A stretch of DNA of 64,000 nt from Vreelandella aquamarina (GCF_020075495.1 NZ_JABYQT010000005.1:1-64000); one strand, 5' to 3'; shown: positions 53,934-63,490, counted from the first letter of the stretch. Program-made: numbers and translations. Notes: generated from the sequence alone by a model not told the origin.

Positions 53934-54066
53934 TAGTATTCCGATTATTGACTGCCATCCTAGGCTATGCAAAAGTGCCTGACAAGTAATGTGGACGCTG
54001 ATTTCGCAAAGCGGAATATAGCGGTTCGCAACCCATTATAACCATTCCTTGCCACCAGGAGCCGCC

Positions 54067-55218
54067 ATGATTCGTGACCCCGAACTGATCAGCCAGCTAG
54101 TCGATACCATTGCCCGTTTCGTTCGCGAGCGCCTGATTCCCAACGAGGCACGGCTTGCCGAAGAGGACGCCGTGCCGCCGGAGATTCTCGCCGAGATGAA
54201 AGAGATGGGCCTTTTCGGACTCTCGATTCCCGAAGAGTACGGCGGCCTTGGTCTGACCATGGAAGAAGAAGCGCTGGTTGCCATGGAGATCGGCAAGACC
54301 TCGCCGGCGTTTCGCTCGGTATTTGGCACCAATAATGGTATCGGCGCTCAGGGCATTCTGATTGACGGCACCGAGGAGCAGAAAGCGAAGTACGTACCGC
54401 GCCTGGCGACTGGCGAGATCTTGAGCTCGTTCTGCCTGACCGAGCCTGACTCCGGCTCCGACGCGGCCAGCCTGCGTACCACCGCGGTGCGCGATGGCGA
54501 CCACTACATCCTGAACGGCACCAAGCGCTACATCACCAACGGCCCTGAAGCTGATCTCTATACCGTCATGGCGCGTACCAACCCGGATAATAAAGGCGCT
54601 GGCGGTATCTCTGCCTTTATCGTGGAAGGCGACACGCCGGGGCTTCATCGTGGCCCGGCGGATAACAAGATGGGCCAGAAGGGGGCGCATACCTGCGACA
54701 TCATTTTCGAGAACTGCCGAGTGCCGGCCGAGAACATCATTGGCGGCAAGGAGGGGCAGGGCTTCAAGACCGCCATGAAGGTACTCGACCGCGGCCGGCT
54801 GCATATCTCGGCAGTATGCGTGGGGGTGGCCGAGCGTCTGGTGGAGGAGTCGCTGCGCTATACCATGGAGCGCAAGCAGTTTGGCGCGGCCCTGGCCGAG
54901 CACCAGCTGATTCAGGCCATGCTTGCCGACAGCAAGACCGAAGCCTACGCCGGCAAGACCATGGTGATGGATGCCGCAAGGCGCAAGGATGCCGGCGAAA
55001 ACGTCTCGACGCTGGCCTCCTGCTGCAAGCTCTTCTGCGCCGAGATGGTGGGCCGGGTGGCAGACCGTGCGGTGCAGGTGCACGGCGGGGCGGGCTACAT
55101 GTCCGAATATGCTGTCGAGCGTTTCTACCGCGACGTGCGCTTGTTCCGTATCTATGAAGGCACCACACAGATTCAGCAGATCGTGATTGCCCGGAACATG
55201 GTGCGGGAGGCGTCCTGA
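54067..55218 (+). CDS. Acyl-CoA dehydrogenase
   Basis: This 383-aa flavoenzyme introduces the 2,3 double bond of an acyl-CoA and passes electrons to ETF. Family motifs are GLFGLSIPEEYGGLGLT, the FAD-binding CLTEPDSGSDAAS, GTKRYITNG, RKQFGAALAEHQLIQ and the C-terminal YEGTTQIQQIVIARNM, where the Glu is the usual catalytic base. ATG 54067 is preceded by AGGAG. Its stop overlaps the ligase start (TGATG). It heads a four-gene operon of dehydrogenase, ligase, thioesterase and membrane protein. Confidence 0.94.
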   Translation: MIRDPELISQLVDTIARFVRERLIPNEARLAEEDAVPPEILAEMKEMGLFGLSIPEEYGGLGLTMEEEALVAMEIGKTSPAFRSVFGTNNGIGAQGILIDGTEEQKAKYVPRLATGEILSSFCLTEPDSGSDAASLRTTAVRDGDHYILNGTKRYITNGPEADLYTVMARTNPDNKGAGGISAFIVEGDTPGLHRGPADNKMGQKGAHTCDIIFENCRVPAENIIGGKEGQGFKTAMKVLDRGRLHISAVCVGVAERLVEESLRYTMERKQFGAALAEHQLIQAMLADSKTEAYAGKTMVMDAARRKDAGENVSTLASCCKLFCAEMVGRVADRAVQVHGGAGYMSEYAVERFYRDVRLFRIYEGTTQIQQIVIARNMVREAS

Positions 55219-56816
55219 TGGCTCTGTCGGTTACCTACCAGGCGCCGGATGAAGCGATCTTCGGGCACCTGGCCAGTGAACTCATCGCCCAGTTGCCCGA
55301 ACGACTAAGCACTCGAGTGCTGGAGAACGCCCAGCGCCTGGCTGATCAACCCGCCCTCGTCGACGGTAGCGTGCGCTGGAGTTACGCAGAACTTGGTCAG
55401 GAGATATGCGCCGCTTGCGATTGGCTGCGGGGAATGGATATTCGTCCCGGCGACCGGATAATGACGGTGAGCGAAAATTGCCGCGCCCTGGTGGTTCTGC
55501 TGCTGGCGGCCAGCGGAATGGATGTCTGGGTGGCGATCGTCAATTCGCGCCTTTCTGCCCAGGAAGTCGATCTGATTCAAGCCAACTGCCTGCCCCGGCG
55601 GGTGTTCTATACCTGCGATGCCTCGCCGGAAGCGTGTGCACACGCCGAGCGTCATGGGGCGGGCCGCTACCAGCACCCTCGGCTGGGCGGGCTGGCCATT
55701 TCATCTCTTTATGAAACCGACCCTGAGCCGGTATACGCAGGCGGTGCCGAGCAAGTAGCGGCGATGATCTATACCTCGGGCACCACCGGCACGCCCAAGG
55801 GCGTCATGCTGACTCACCGTGGCATCCTGTACATTGCCTCGATTTCCGGCGGCATGCGCCACTTGAGCGAAGGCCAGCGGGTGTACGGCGTACTGCCGAT
55901 GTCGCACGTGTTCGGGCTCTCCTCGGTGTGCATGGGCTCGCTGTACAACGGCGCCTGCCTGTACACCGTGCCGCGCTTTGATGCTAGCCACCTACTTAGC
56001 ACTCTCAAGAAGGAGCGAATTACCGTTCTTCAGGGCGTACCGGCCATGTATGCCCGTGCGCTTGAGTTTCTCAAGCGTGAACGATGCACGCTCGAGGCTC
56101 CGGAACTGATTTATATCTCTGCTGGCGGCTCACCCTTGGATAGCGACACCAAGACCCGTGTGGAAGCGGCGTTCGGGCTGACGCTGCATAACGGTTACGG
56201 GCTTACCGAAGCCAGCCCGACGATCAGCCAGACGCGTATCGATGACCGCCACACCAGCAGTACCGTAGGCCGCGTGCTGCCGCTACTCGAGTACCGTCTG
56301 GAGCCGCTTGGCGATAGCGGCACGAGCGAGCAGTCCGGCGATGAAGTGGGCGAGCTGTGGGTGCGCGGCCCCAACGTCATGAAAGGCTACTTTCGCCAGC
56401 CCGAGGCCACGCGTGTCACCCTGACCGAGGATGGCTGGCTCAATACCGGGGATATCGCGCGCATCGATCACGACGACCAGCTGTATATCGTCGGGCGAAG
56501 TAAAGAGCTGATCATTCGCTCGGGATTCAATATCTATCCGCCGGATGTCGAGGCGGTGATCAACGAACACCCGGCGGTCACGCTTACCGCCGTGGTAGGC
56601 CGTCAGATTGCCGGAAACGAGGAGGTCGTGGCATTCGTGCAGTGCGAGCCCGGCGTGGAGATCGATATGTCTGAACTCAGAGCCTTTATCGCTGAGCGGC
56701 TGGCGCCTTATAAACGTCCCACGCAGATTGTGCTCATGGACGCGCTGCCTTCGACCGCCAGCGGCAAGATTCTCAAGGGGCGGCTGCGGGATCTGGCCCA
56801 GCAGGAGGGCGAGTGA
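55218..56816 (+). CDS. AMP-dependent acyl-CoA ligase
   Basis: The 532-aa ANL-family enzyme activates a carboxylic acid to its CoA thioester using ATP. Motifs are the AMP-binding P-loop MIYTSGTTGTPKGVMLTH, NGYGLTEASPTI, GWLNTGDIARIDHDDQLYIV, RSKELIIRSGFNIYPPDVE and the C-terminal catalytic lysine in TASGKILKGRL. The substrate pocket cannot be read reliably; a medium-chain, aryl or cyclic acid is possible. It overlaps its neighbours at both ends, so it is part of a tightly coupled operon. Confidence 0.92.
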   Translation: MALSVTYQAPDEAIFGHLASELIAQLPERLSTRVLENAQRLADQPALVDGSVRWSYAELGQEICAACDWLRGMDIRPGDRIMTVSENCRALVVLLLAASGMDVWVAIVNSRLSAQEVDLIQANCLPRRVFYTCDASPEACAHAERHGAGRYQHPRLGGLAISSLYETDPEPVYAGGAEQVAAMIYTSGTTGTPKGVMLTHRGILYIASISGGMRHLSEGQRVYGVLPMSHVFGLSSVCMGSLYNGACLYTVPRFDASHLLSTLKKERITVLQGVPAMYARALEFLKRERCTLEAPELIYISAGGSPLDSDTKTRVEAAFGLTLHNGYGLTEASPTISQTRIDDRHTSSTVGRVLPLLEYRLEPLGDSGTSEQSGDEVGELWVRGPNVMKGYFRQPEATRVTLTEDGWLNTGDIARIDHDDQLYIVGRSKELIIRSGFNIYPPDVEAVINEHPAVTLTAVVGRQIAGNEEVVAFVQCEPGVEIDMSELRAFIAERLAPYKRPTQIVLMDALPSTASGKILKGRLRDLAQQEGE

Positions 56817-57286
56817 TGCGCTTGACCGATGAGACACAAACCGGCGATCAGACCGATGAGCCCGGCGGTTTCAATGACCTGCTGGGCTTTTACGTGGTCG
56901 AGTGGAGCGAGGCGCGCGCCGTGGTCGAGCTTGCACTGAACGAGAAGCACCTGAACCGCAGCGGCAACGTTCATGGCGGGGTGCTCGCCTCAATGCTGGA
57001 TAACGCGCTAAGCCTGGCCGGGCTTTACTGCCCGGTGGCGGGTAACGCCCGGCGCGCCGTGACTCTCTCGCTCAGCACCACCTTCGTGGGCCCGGCCAGG
57101 TACGGCGTGCTGCGGGCAACTGGCGTGTTGCGCGGCGGTGGGCGCAAGATCTTCATGGCAAGTGCGGATATCGTCGACGCTCAGGGCAACCTTGTCGCCA
57201 TGGGTGAAGGCTCGTTCAAGCGCCGCCCGGGCAGCGAATCTCCTGAGGGGTTGCCCATTGCGCAGCTGCGGGCGTTTCGCGAGTGA
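56816..57286 (+). CDS. Hotdog-fold acyl-CoA thioesterase (PaaI-like)
   Basis: This 156-aa single-hotdog protein has the family motif NVHGGVLASMLDNALSLAG, containing the catalytic Asp or neighbour, and a later strand VTLSLSTTFVGPAR. Such enzymes release stalled CoA esters, recovering CoA. ATG 56816 overlaps the ligase stop (TGATG); the GTG at 56813 is an alternative start. Its stop overlaps the next start (GTGA). Co-expression with a ligase suggests a safety-valve role. Confidence 0.85.
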   Translation: MRLTDETQTGDQTDEPGGFNDLLGFYVVEWSEARAVVELALNEKHLNRSGNVHGGVLASMLDNALSLAGLYCPVAGNARRAVTLSLSTTFVGPARYGVLRATGVLRGGGRKIFMASADIVDAQGNLVAMGEGSFKRRPGSESPEGLPIAQLRAFRE

Positions 57287-58671
57287 CCCTGGCCCGCCTG
57301 CGGGTTTCGCTACTGCTGCTGGTTACAAGCGCTACGCTGATCCATCTGGTCGTTGGCAGTAGTGTCGCCCAAGGCATCGGCATTGTCGCGCTCGCAGGCT
57401 ACCTGGCTACCCTGGCCGGGCAGTTAAGCCGTATGGCCAGGGGGCTGCTGATAGCCGCAGGACTACTGACACTGCTCGCGCTCTGGCGCTCGCCCGCCCC
57501 TGGACAGTTGCTGTTTGAGGCCGGAGGCCGCTTTTCCTTCTTCGCCACCTTTGTGGTGGCGCTAAGCATGCTGCGCCTGCCGGCCTATCGCTCGCGCCTG
57601 GTGCGCCGCTGCGGACAGAGCATGCTGCTGCAGCCTCCAAGCCGCCGCTATCCGATTCTATCGCTTGGCTCGGCGCTGTTCGGGATTATCCTCAACATCG
57701 GCGTGCTCAACCTGTTTGCCGCCATGATCGAGAAAAGCAATACGCTCGAGGCGGCCCAAGGGCGCGCCTGGGTGCGCGAGGCGCGCCGGCGCCGCATGAT
57801 GCTGGCCCTGTTGCGAGGTTTTGCACTCGCGCCGTTGATTTCCCCCATGGGTATTGGTGTAGCCGTAGTGCTGTCGAGTCTGCCCCAGATCACCTGGTGG
57901 GAACTAGCGCCCTTTATTCTGGGCGCGGCTGGGATGATTTTCGCGGTGGGCTGGACGGTTGATTTCTTTACCGGGCCGCATCCCCCTGCCAATCGCGTTC
58001 AGCTCGCGTCACCTTCGCTGCGCCCGCTTGGGCAGTTCAGCATGCTGCTGATAGGGATTGTGGCCCTCGTTTTCTCGATTGCGTGGCTTCTGTCGCTACG
58101 CCTGCCGATCGCGGCGCTGCTCGGCGCACCCATCGCGGCGCTGGTCTGGCTTGCCTGGCAGCGGCGCAGACTGGGTTATGCAGGCCTGCCAGCCGCTGTC
58201 TGCGCGTTGCATCGTCAACTGCCCTGGCTGCTTTCTCCCAGTGCCAACGAAATCGTGGTGCTGGGGGCTGCGGGTTATTTGGGGCATCTGTGTGTGGAGC
58301 TGATCGATACCCAGCAGTTGGCGCCACTGCTGGCAGTACTGGATTCGTTGGGCGCCTTTAATGCAGTGCTTGCCATGCTGATGGTAGTGGGGCTCGCTCA
58401 GGTGGGTGTCAATCCTATCGTTACCGTGACGCTGCTGGTGGGGATGTTACCGACGCTGCGCATCGAAGGGCTTTCACCGGCCATGGTGGGCGCCTCGCTG
58501 ATGGTGGGCTGGGCGCTGGCGCTCATGTCTTCCCCCATGACGGCATCGATGCTGATTCTTTCGCGCTTTACCGGGGTCCGGGCGACGTGGATTGGCTATC
58601 GCTGGAACGGTCGCTTTCTGGCGATCTCGATTCCTTTATTGGCTGTCTGGTTCATGTGGTCACCGTTTTAA
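57283..58671 (+). CDS. Polytopic membrane protein, possible carboxylate permease, family not recognised
   Basis: The 462-aa product has about 11-12 hydrophobic segments. It starts at GTG 57283 inside the thioesterase stop. Two similar conserved-looking stretches, ALAPLISPMGIGVAVVLSS near the middle and VGVNPIVTVTLLVGMLP near the end, resemble the paired hairpin-loop pattern of ion-transporter-superfamily carriers. MSSPMTASMLILSRFTG follows. This is a visual impression, not a family assignment. Translational coupling to an acyl-CoA ligase suggests it could import the acid that the ligase activates. Confidence 0.65.
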   Translation: MTLARLRVSLLLLVTSATLIHLVVGSSVAQGIGIVALAGYLATLAGQLSRMARGLLIAAGLLTLLALWRSPAPGQLLFEAGGRFSFFATFVVALSMLRLPAYRSRLVRRCGQSMLLQPPSRRYPILSLGSALFGIILNIGVLNLFAAMIEKSNTLEAAQGRAWVREARRRRMMLALLRGFALAPLISPMGIGVAVVLSSLPQITWWELAPFILGAAGMIFAVGWTVDFFTGPHPPANRVQLASPSLRPLGQFSMLLIGIVALVFSIAWLLSLRLPIAALLGAPIAALVWLAWQRRRLGYAGLPAAVCALHRQLPWLLSPSANEIVVLGAAGYLGHLCVELIDTQQLAPLLAVLDSLGAFNAVLAMLMVVGLAQVGVNPIVTVTLLVGMLPTLRIEGLSPAMVGASLMVGWALALMSSPMTASMLILSRFTGVRATWIGYRWNGRFLAISIPLLAVWFMWSPF

Positions 58672-58672
58672 A

Positions 58673-58691
58673 GCTCCTGCGCGCAGGAAGC
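58673..58691. repeat. GC-rich palindrome before the etfBA promoter
   Basis: TCCTGCGCGCAGGA (58675-58688) is a perfect 14-bp palindrome, extended imperfectly to GCT/AGC on either side. It begins directly after the membrane protein stop and ends 5 bp before the etf -35. It has no T run, so an operator is as likely as a terminator. Confidence 0.5.
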
Positions 58692-58693
58692 GC

Positions 58694-58722
58694 TTGACCT
58701 TTATACGGCGTTTTTTTATTGT
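58694..58722 (+). promoter_or_regulatory. Sigma-70-type promoter of etfBA
   Basis: TTGACC (58694-58699), a 17-bp spacer and TATTGT (58717-58722) match the consensus at 5 and 4 of 6 positions, in an AT-rich stretch 113 bp before etfB. Confidence 0.65.
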
Positions 58723-58834
58723 ATTTTTTATAAATTGAAATGAAATTTCGCTATGCAGAATAAAGATTTGTCGAGATAAGTCTTACTCATGCAAGCGATA
58801 TGAATACTCGTTTTGATCGCCTGGAGCATGCCTT

Positions 58835-59584
58835 ATGAAAATTCTCGTCGCGGTAAAACGCGTCATCGATTACAACGTCAAGATTCGCGTCAAGGCGGAT
58901 CACTCCGATGTCGATCTGACCAACGTCAAGATGGCCATGAATCCTTTCTGCGAAATCGCCGTGGAAGAAGCCGTGCGTCTTAAAGAGAAGGGCACTGCCA
59001 CGGAAGTGGTCGCCGTATCCATCGGCCCGAAGGCTGCCCAGGAGCAGCTGCGCACCGCGCTTGCACTCGGGGCTGACCGGGCGCTTCACATCGAGGCCGG
59101 CGAACGTGTCGAATCCCTGGCGGTGGCCAAGCTGCTGGCCAAGGTGGTGGAAGAAGAGCAGCCCGGGCTTGTGATCCTTGGCAAGCAGGCCATCGATACT
59201 GACAACAACCAGACCGGCCAGATGCTCGCTGCGCTGGCCAATATGCCTCAGGGCACCTTTGCATCCGAAGTGGTGGTTGAAGGTGACAAGGTCAATGTGA
59301 CCCGCGAGATCGATGGCGGCCTGCAGACCGTGGCGCTGACGCTGCCCGCAATCCTTACCACCGACCTGCGCTTGAACGAGCCGCGCTATGCCAAGCTTCC
59401 CGATATCATGAAGGCCAAGAAGAAGCCGCTGGAGTCCAAGTCGCCGGCTGACTACGGCGTCGAGGTAGCATCAAGAGTGAGCCTGATGAAGGTCGAAACC
59501 CCGGCGGAGCGCAAGGGTGGGGTCAAGGTGGCCTCGGTAGATGAGCTGATCGACAAGCTCAAGAACGAAGCCAAAGTGCTTTAA
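58835..59584 (+). CDS. etfB: Electron transfer flavoprotein, beta subunit
   Basis: ETF takes electrons from acyl-CoA dehydrogenases and passes them to ETF-ubiquinone oxidoreductase. The 249-aa beta subunit has the start [20 protein letters not shown], the segment [17 protein letters not shown] and the signature region [20 protein letters not shown] with the AMP-binding residues. etfA follows 48 bp later. The location beside four other acyl-CoA catabolic units suits local electron transfer. Confidence 0.96.
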   Translation: MKILVAVKRVIDYNVKIRVKADHSDVDLTNVKMAMNPFCEIAVEEAVRLKEKGTATEVVAVSIGPKAAQEQLRTALALGADRALHIEAGERVESLAVAKLLAKVVEEEQPGLVILGKQAIDTDNNQTGQMLAALANMPQGTFASEVVVEGDKVNVTREIDGGLQTVALTLPAILTTDLRLNEPRYAKLPDIMKAKKKPLESKSPADYGVEVASRVSLMKVETPAERKGGVKVASVDELIDKLKNEAKVL

Positions 59585-59632
59585 ACCAAGGCTGCTTCAA
59601 CCACTTCCCCGTTTTGAAAAGGAGTCCATACC

Positions 59633-60559
59633 ATGAGCATTCTGGTTCTTGCCGATCTTCATGAAGGCGAGCTTGCCGCCACCACCGCCCACGTCGTGGC
59701 CGCCGCCCAGCAGGTTGGCGGTGACATCGATGTGCTGGTAGCCGGTGAAGGCGTTCAAGGCGCAGCTGACGCCGCCGCCAGGTTCGACGGCGTCAGTCGT
59801 GTACGTCTGGCCGATCACAGCGTCTACGCCCATCAGCTCGCCGAGCCACTAAGCGCACTGATCGTGGCGCTGGCCGACGACTACACCCATATTCTCTCCA
59901 GTGCCTCTACCACGGGCAAGAACGTGCTGCCTCGGGTTGCCGCGCTGAAGGATGTCAGTCAGATTTCCGAGGTGCTGGCCATCGACAGCGCCGATATCTT
60001 CAAGCGCCCGATCTACGCCGGTAACGCTATCGCCACGGTGAAAAGCGATGACGCGTTGAAAGTGATGACCGTGCGTACAACGGCATTCGACGCGGTAAGC
60101 GAGGGCGGCAGTGCGGCGATTGAAGCTGTCGATACGGTGGTCGAGAACACCCAGTCGCAGTTCGTCAAGGAGGAGCTTGCTCAGTCCGACCGTCCGGAGC
60201 TTGGCGGCGCCAGGACCGTGATCTCCGGCGGACGCGGCATGGGCAACGGCGACAACTTCAAGCTGCTCGACGGCATTGCCGACAAGCTGGGCGCGGCGGT
60301 GGGTGCCTCCCGCGCGGCGGTGGACGCTGGCTTCGTGCCCAACGACATGCAGGTGGGACAGACCGGCAAGATCGTTGCCCCGGATCTGTACATCGCCGTG
60401 GGCATCTCCGGGGCGATCCAGCACCTGGCGGGGATGAAGGACTCCAAGGTGATCGTCGCAATCAACAAGGATGACGAGGCGCCAATCTTCCAGGTGGCAG
60501 ATTACGGGCTGGTGGGCGATCTATTCGAGCTGCTGCCCGAGCTCGAGAGAAAGCTGTAA
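59633..60559 (+). CDS. etfA: Electron transfer flavoprotein, alpha subunit
   Basis: The 308-aa alpha subunit carries FAD. Its C-terminal FAD domain shows [61 protein letters not shown] and [29 protein letters not shown] precedes the ATG. A GNRA-loop terminator follows, so etfBA is a two-gene transcription unit. Confidence 0.96.
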   Translation: MSILVLADLHEGELAATTAHVVAAAQQVGGDIDVLVAGEGVQGAADAAARFDGVSRVRLADHSVYAHQLAEPLSALIVALADDYTHILSSASTTGKNVLPRVAALKDVSQISEVLAIDSADIFKRPIYAGNAIATVKSDDALKVMTVRTTAFDAVSEGGSAAIEAVDTVVENTQSQFVKEELAQSDRPELGGARTVISGGRGMGNGDNFKLLDGIADKLGAAVGASRAAVDAGFVPNDMQVGQTGKIVAPDLYIAVGISGAIQHLAGMKDSKVIVAINKDDEAPIFQVADYGLVGDLFELLPELERKL

Positions 60560-60572
60560 AGCGCTCGACACC

Positions 60573-60594
60573 AAGGCCCCGAAAGGGGCCTTTT
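60573..60594 (+). terminator. Terminator after etfA
   Basis: AAGGCCCC (60573-60580) pairs with GGGGCCTT (60585-60592) around a GAAA tetraloop and runs into TTTT. Confidence 0.85.
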
Positions 60595-60631
60595 GCTGCC
60601 TGATATTGAATCACCGACCTGCGAGATGCCC

Positions 60632-61591
60632 ATGATGGATAAACTTACCGCTTCACTGCGCCTGCCGGTCATTGGTTCGCCCATGTTCATCGTCTCGGGC
60701 CCGGAGCTTGTCATTGCTCAGTGCCAGGCGGGTATCATCGGCGCGTTTCCCGCCCTCAACGCTCGCCCGGCCGAAGTGCTGCGCGAGTGGCTTGCGCAGA
60801 TCACCCAGCATCTGGCGCAGTATAATCAAGCGCATTCCGATGCCCCGGCCGCGCCCTTTGCGGTGAATCAGATCGTGCACCCTACCAACGACCGGCTCGA
60901 GCACGATGTGGCGCTTTGCGCCGAGTTCGAGGTACCGCTGGTGATTACCAGCCTACATGCGCCGAACCGGGTGGTCGAGCAGGTGCATGCCTATGGCGGG
61001 CTTGTATTCCACGATGTGACCACACTGCGCCATGCCAGAAAGGCGGTGGATGCCGGTGTCGATGGCCTGATTCTGGTGTGCCAAGGCGCCGGCGGCCATG
61101 CCGGGCGGCTGAATCCGTTTGCCTTCGTGGCAGAGGTGCGCCGGTTCTTCGACGGGCCTTTGGTGCTTGCTGGCGCCATCACCAAAGGCAAGCAGATTGC
61201 CGCGGCGCGCGCGTTGGGAGCTGATCTCGTGTATATGGGCACGCGCTTTATCGCCACCCAGGAGGCCCGCGCTCAGGCAGAGTACAAGCAGATGGTGCTG
61301 GACGCGGCGGCGGGGGATATCGTCTATACCAATCTGTTTACCGGCGTGCACGGCAACTACCTGCGCCAGAGCATCGCGCAGGCGGGGCTTGACCCGGACG
61401 CGCTGCCCGAAAGTGACAAGAGCGCGATGCGCTACGGCTCCGGCGGTAGCAGCAAATCAAAGGCCTGGCGGGATATCTGGGGTGCGGGGCAGGGCGTGGG
61501 CGCCATCGATACACTCGGCAGCGTGGCCGACGAAGTGGCTACGCTGAAGGCGGATTATCAAAAGGCCCTGGATCATCTGCGCCGGCTTTGA
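60632..61591 (+). CDS. Nitronate monooxygenase / 2-nitropropane dioxygenase-family flavoprotein
   Basis: This 319-aa TIM-barrel FMN protein has the start LRLPVIGSPMFIVSGPELVI, the FMN-phosphate region LILVCQGAGGHAGRLNPFAF and GPLVLAGAITKGKQIAAARALGA. True nitronate monooxygenases and FabK-type enoyl reductases share this fold, so the reaction is open. Such genes are common beside acyl-CoA degradation genes. The start is uncertain: ATG 60626, 60632 and 60635 are in frame; I chose 60632 by spacing to the weak GCGAG. The 3' end overlaps the convergent hydratase gene by 19 bp. Confidence 0.82.
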   Translation: MMDKLTASLRLPVIGSPMFIVSGPELVIAQCQAGIIGAFPALNARPAEVLREWLAQITQHLAQYNQAHSDAPAAPFAVNQIVHPTNDRLEHDVALCAEFEVPLVITSLHAPNRVVEQVHAYGGLVFHDVTTLRHARKAVDAGVDGLILVCQGAGGHAGRLNPFAFVAEVRRFFDGPLVLAGAITKGKQIAAARALGADLVYMGTRFIATQEARAQAEYKQMVLDAAAGDIVYTNLFTGVHGNYLRQSIAQAGLDPDALPESDKSAMRYGSGGSSKSKAWRDIWGAGQGVGAIDTLGSVADEVATLKADYQKALDHLRRL

Positions 61592-62352
61592 CGAAATGCC
61601 GCGACGCGTGCCTTGAAATCGTCGGTGGCCTTGCATTGATCCTGAAGTTCGCCTTCCAGGCGTAGGGTGTCATCCAGCGAAAGCCCGGCGGCCTTGCGCA
61701 GCGCGCGCTTGGTTGCCGCCAGAGCCTGGGGCGATTGCGCGACCAGTTGATGGGCAAGCCCACGCGCCTGTGCCACCACTTCGTCATCTCCTACCACACG
61801 ATTGGCAAGCCCCAGCGTCTGGCAACGCTCGGCATCAATGGGTGTGGCAAGAGCCGCCATCTCGAACGCCTGAGCGTGGCCCAGCTTTCTTGCAAGATGC
61901 CAGCAGGCACCGCCGTCGGGTATCAGCCCGATATTGATGAAGGCGAGTTTCAGGTAGGCCGAGCGGCCCATGACCACCATATCGCTTGCCAGTACGTAGG
62001 AGACCCCGATGCCCGCCGCGGCACCGCTGACCGCGGCGATGACCGGTTTCTCCATGGCCATCAGGCTTTTCAACGCAGGCAGAAATAGCGTAGCCAGGCG
62101 CTCGCTGGCGGGCCGGGCGTCGGCTTTCTCGAACTCGGCAAGATCGGCGCCGGCGCAGAACGCACTGCCTTCACCGCGCAGAATCACGCAGCGCACGCTG
62201 GGATCGTCGGCCACCCGCGCCAGCGCTTCATTGAGCGCCAGAGCGGTTTCCTCGTTAAGTGCATTGCGCGCATCTGGCCTGCTGATCGCCACTTCCACCA
62301 CGCCGTCTTCCAGGTCGGTGGTGGTGACAACGTTACCGGTTTGTGAGGTCAT
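61573..62352 (-). CDS. Enoyl-CoA hydratase/isomerase-family protein
   Basis: The 259-aa crotonase-fold protein adds water to 2-enoyl-CoA or does a related reaction. Its oxyanion-hole segments are AFCAGADLAEFEKAD and KPVIAAVSGAAAGIGVSYVLA. The second glutamate position of true hydratases falls in SAYLKLAFINIGLIPDGGACW, where Asp replaces the usual glutamate, as in many isomerase-like members. So the exact reaction is uncertain. Its start is 10 bp after the stop of an acyl-CoA dehydrogenase gene in the same operon. Confidence 0.88.
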   Translation of the reverse strand: MTSQTGNVVTTTDLEDGVVEVAISRPDARNALNEETALALNEALARVADDPSVRCVILRGEGSAFCAGADLAEFEKADARPASERLATLFLPALKSLMAMEKPVIAAVSGAAAGIGVSYVLASDMVVMGRSAYLKLAFINIGLIPDGGACWHLARKLGHAQAFEMAALATPIDAERCQTLGLANRVVGDDEVVAQARGLAHQLVAQSPQALAATKRALRKAAGLSLDDTLRLEGELQDQCKATDDFKARVAAFRQSRRR

Positions 62353-62362
62353 TTAACACTCC

Positions 62363-63481
62363 TTAAGCGGCGCTGAGCCGATCGCTGACGTGCTCCAGGT
62401 GGTAGTCGCTATCGCCCAGGTAGTGATCGAACATTATCAGGTGCCTGGCGTAGGCGGCCACATGGCACTCGTTGGTCATGCCCATGGCACCGTGCAGCTG
62501 AATCGCCTGTTCGGCGATAAAGCGCGCGGACTCGCCGCAGTACGCTTTTGCCGCGGCGACCTTGTAGTCGCGCTCATCATTCGCAAGCGTCAGGCTGGTG
62601 GCTGCCAGAATCGCCATGGAGCGGGACTGCTCAAGATGCAGATGCATATCTACCATGCGGTGCTGCAGCGCCTGAAACGTCGCCAGAGGCACCCCGAACT
62701 GCTTGCGCTCTTTCAGATACGCAAGGGTTTGGTCGCAAGCGGATTCCATGGCGCCAATGGCCTGTGCGCAGAGCGCGGCGCGGCCAATGGCAAGCGTCTC
62801 GTCGAGCGCGCTTTCCACGTCCTCGCTCAGGCAGTGCTCCTGGGCAAGCGTGACATTCTCAAGCGTAAGATCCCCGGCGGGCTGCTCGTCCATGGTCTGA
62901 TAGGTAAAGCTGCGAACGCCGGGAGTGGCCACAGGTACCAAGAACAGCCCCAACTTGCCGCTTTCAAGCTTCGCGGTGACCAGCGTGACGGCAGCGGCGC
63001 CGAGGTTCATCACCAGATCCTTGCGGCCACTGAGGTGCCACTGCCCCTCTTTCTGACGTGCTTGGGTAGTCATGGCCTGAGCGTCATAGCGTGCGGCGGT
63101 TTCCTGCCAGCCGAGCGCCAGCTGGTGTTCGCCTTCAAGCAGCGGCGCGAGCCAACGCGCGCGCTGGGCATCATCGCCGGTCAGCGCCAGTAGCGTACCC
63201 GGCAGCACCAGCCCGAACAGGTAGGGTTCCGGCACCAAGCCCCGGCCAAGCGCCTGCAGGATAATCATCAGGTCGGTGCCGTCGCCGCCAAGTCCGCCGG
63301 CTTCTTCGCTGAAAGGCATGTGCAGAAGGCCGAGCTCAGCGAAGGTTTGCCAAAGCGACGAGGCGCCGGGCGAGGGCGCCTGGAGCCGCGTGCGGCGCTG
63401 TTCCGGCGAGACGCGGTCGGCCACCAGGCGGGTCAGCGTCTCTTCAAGCATGCGCTGCTCATCGGTTAAAGCAAAATCCAT
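62363..63481 (-). CDS. Acyl-CoA dehydrogenase-family protein, small-subunit type
   Basis: This 372-aa protein has the acyl-CoA dehydrogenase fold (MDFALTDEQRMLEETLTRLV, FSEEAGGLGGDGTDLMIILQ, RKQFGVPLATFQALQHRMVD, QLHGAMGMTNECHVAAYARH). It lacks the C-terminal YEGT-type segment that bears the usual catalytic glutamate; the end reads MFDHYLGDSDYH. This pattern is like the small subunit of pimeloyl-CoA dehydrogenase and of mycobacterial heteromeric enzymes. The neighbouring gene, 9 bp upstream, encodes a second acyl-CoA dehydrogenase and is probably its partner. Confidence 0.88.
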   Translation of the reverse strand: MDFALTDEQRMLEETLTRLVADRVSPEQRRTRLQAPSPGASSLWQTFAELGLLHMPFSEEAGGLGGDGTDLMIILQALGRGLVPEPYLFGLVLPGTLLALTGDDAQRARWLAPLLEGEHQLALGWQETAARYDAQAMTTQARQKEGQWHLSGRKDLVMNLGAAAVTLVTAKLESGKLGLFLVPVATPGVRSFTYQTMDEQPAGDLTLENVTLAQEHCLSEDVESALDETLAIGRAALCAQAIGAMESACDQTLAYLKERKQFGVPLATFQALQHRMVDMHLHLEQSRSMAILAATSLTLANDERDYKVAAAKAYCGESARFIAEQAIQLHGAMGMTNECHVAAYARHLIMFDHYLGDSDYHLEHVSDRLSAA

Positions 63482-63490
63482 GGTGTCCCC

